This document shows positions 54,342-55,593 of a stretch of DNA of 55,593 bases, in pieces. The stretch is from Listeria cornellensis FSL F6-0969 (GTDB lineage: Bacteria > Bacillota > Bacilli > Lactobacillales > Listeriaceae): assembly GCF_000525855.1 (NCBI RefSeq), contig NZ_AODE01000020.1, forward strand, positions 1 to 55,593. The letters are read 5' to 3'. The notes below the pieces were generated by a model that saw nothing but the letters and a program-made list of their open reading frames with translations, searched no databases and was not told the DNA's origin. How positions within the stretch are numbered: the first letter of the stretch is position 1; the number at the start of each line of letters is the position of its first letter. Position numbers and translations under genes: made by a program.

Positions 54342-55360
54342 ATGAGACCTAATAAGATAATAATCACGATTTTACTGTTAATCATGATTTCGCTGATACC
54401 TGTAAGGACCGAAGCTTCAGAGTTAGGATTTTCGGTTCAAGCAATATTACCTGATAATCAAATAGATCCGTTACATACTTATTTCGATTTAATGATGAAG
54501 CCCAATCAAAAACAGGCGATTCAAGTTGCGATAACCAATGATAAAGAGGAAGATATCCAAGTACAAGTATATGTGAACACGGCGATGACTAACAAAAATG
54601 GTATCATCCAGTACTCTGAAACTGCACCTAAATTAGATTCCTCGCTAAAAACACCATTTAAAAGTATCGCTAAAACAGAGAATATTGTTACTGTTCCGAG
54701 CAAAAGCACCAAAAATATATCGGTTGACATTCAGATGCCACAAGAAAAATATGACGGGATTATTCTAGGCGGGCTTTATTTCATGGAAAAGAAAGCGGAT
54801 AAAGCGACGGGAAGTAAAGATAATATCCAAATAACCAATCGCTATTCGTATACCATCGGGGTTGTATTGCGAGAGTCCGATACAGAAGTTTTACCTGATC
54901 TCAACCTACAAAAAAATAAAAAAAAGGACAGCTTATAGCTCAAAACACTATTTTTGCTAATTTACAGAACCTGAAAGCCGCTCTATTAAACGATTTGGAT
55001 GTAACGGCTAGTGTATATAAACAAGGCGATACGAATCCGATAAAAAAACAACAAACCAATAATTTGAGAATGGCACCTAATTCTAATTTTGATTACGCTA
55101 TAAAATGGGATAATCAAAAGTTCAAACCAGGGAAATACAAGATGGTTATTGATGCGAAGAGTAAAGGGCAGACATGGCATTTACGAAGGAATTTTACGAT
55201 TAATTCGAAAGAGGCAGATAAATTGAATAGTACGGCGATAAACCTGGAGCAAGAATCGACGCCGGTTTGGCTGTACGTAGGAATAGGGATTGTTTGTGCA
55301 TTGTTGGTGGGTGTTGTTGCTTATTATACAGGGAGAAGGCGGAATCAAAAAGGAGACTGA
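54342..55360 (+). CDS. DUF916/DUF3324 membrane protein of the WxL system (frameshifted)
   Basis: Membrane-anchored partner of WxL proteins, proposed to hold them at the surface. About 339 residues: signal (KIIITILLLIMISLIPVRTEA), DUF916 domain (LGFSVQAILPDNQIDPLHTYFDL and GIILGGLYF), DUF3324 domain (NLQNLKAALLNDLDVTASVY to YKMVIDAKSKGQTW), then a C-terminal membrane helix VWLYVGIGIVCALLVGVV and a basic tail. The frame breaks within two A runs (54910-54916 and 54918-54925): one missing A, or one extra in each. AAGAAGGA precedes the ATG. Last gene of the cluster. Confidence 0.87.
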
Positions 55361-55373
55361 TGACAATGTTGTT

Positions 55374-55456
55374 GTGACTCTTATGAGGCATCCCCTGCCG
55401 ATTTAGAGTCACAATATGCATGAGAGCAAAGCGAGCATGTAATCCCCCAGTGACTC
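55374..55456 (+). repeat. Dispersed hairpin element, copy 3 (with upstream hairpin)
   Basis: GTGACTC (55374-55380) pairs with GAGTCAC (55406-55412) around an inner GGCA/TGCC hairpin; the 34-nt core spans 55412-55445, and a second GTGACTC (55450-55456) could pair with the same GAGTCAC. Two alternative folds are thus possible. Confidence 0.8.
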
Positions 55457-55593
55457 TTATGCGCGAAACAATGTGCTACTGCTAAAGCTAATAAGAAGCA
55501 GGAAACTATGATGAGTCACAATATGCATGAGAGCAAAGCGAGCATGTAATCCCCCCAGTGACTCTTATGCGCGAAACAATGTGCTACTGCTAA
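55406..55593 (+). repeat. Tandem repeat, period 107 bp, cut by the window edge
   Basis: The unit starting GAGTCACAATATGCATG at 55406 recurs at 55513 with one extra C (six instead of five after TAAT). The second unit is cut at base 55593 within the segment that follows GTGACTCTTATGCGCG. Copy 4 of the dispersed element (55513-55564) is inside. Confidence 0.85.

Noticed and set aside
2798-54925. Programmed ribosomal frameshifting as the cause of the frame breaks
   Set aside because: Breaks are numerous, occur in unrelated genes, go in both directions and lack slippery-site plus structure context; sequencing error is far simpler.
55374-55593. Repeat-spacer pattern resembling a small CRISPR array
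   Set aside because: The segments between repeats are of very different length, two begin with the same sequence, and no cas gene is present; a tandem duplication of a dispersed hairpin explains it better.

Overview
The window is a low-GC Gram-positive (Firmicutes) chromosome segment that looks like Listeria or a close relative in the Listeriaceae. The order pfpI-like / DUF805 / NCS2 permease / HAD / aminotransferase / amino-acid ABC transporter / Pit / class A PBP / fumC / yheB-yheA / yhaO-yhaN-yhaM / prsA / hit / ecsA-ecsB / yhgC / hemE-hemH-hemY matches, from memory, the lmo2256-to-lmo2211 stretch of L. monocytogenes. A promoter-terminator pair of about 270 nt beside the pfpI-like gene sits where the Hfq-binding sRNA LhrA lies in Listeria. 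No rRNA, tRNA, prophage, transposase or CRISPR array was seen.

Layout. (1) 1-9285: the distal part of a surface polysaccharide or teichoic-acid-like cluster: nucleotide-sugar dehydrogenase, two family-2 glycosyltransferases, a PaaK/CapK-like adenylate-forming protein, a CDP-glycerol glycerophosphotransferase, a TagD-like cytidylyltransferase, a flippase, a sugar epimerase and an SGNH-like membrane protein. Several genes overlap by ATGA. (2) 9345-13758: HAD phosphatase, esterase, a MIP18 iron-sulfur assembly factor under a probable Fur box, an orphan PTS IIA, an LhrA-like sRNA and a DJ-1/PfpI protein. (3) 13792-29190: membrane proteins, transporters (purine NCS2, amino-acid ABC, Pit phosphate, CDF metal, CorC/HlyC) and metabolic or repair enzymes. 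(4) 29548-46315: PBP, fumarase, the YhaOMN nuclease module, PrsA foldase, HIT protein and the Ecs transporter. (5) 46402-46710: a compact type I toxin-antitoxin locus. (6) 46909-51055: heme monooxygenase and the last steps of coproporphyrin-dependent heme synthesis. (7) 51280-55360: a WxL-type surface-protein cluster with different base use, running into tandem repeats at the right edge.

Sequence quality matters. About 27 reading-frame breaks occur, essentially all in homopolymer runs, and they hit housekeeping genes (hemH, hemY, fumC, PBP). Correcting one base per break gives full-length proteins whose lengths are whole codons. I therefore annotate corrected gene spans as CDS and treat the breaks as probable sequencing errors, not pseudogenes.

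The least-described material is in the intergenic DNA: (a) two copies of a 121-127 bp element that folds into nested hairpins with compensatory changes; (b) four copies of a second hairpin element with a 34-nt core, two of them tandem at the window edge; (c) the toxin-antitoxin pair, whose toxin is only 28 codons.
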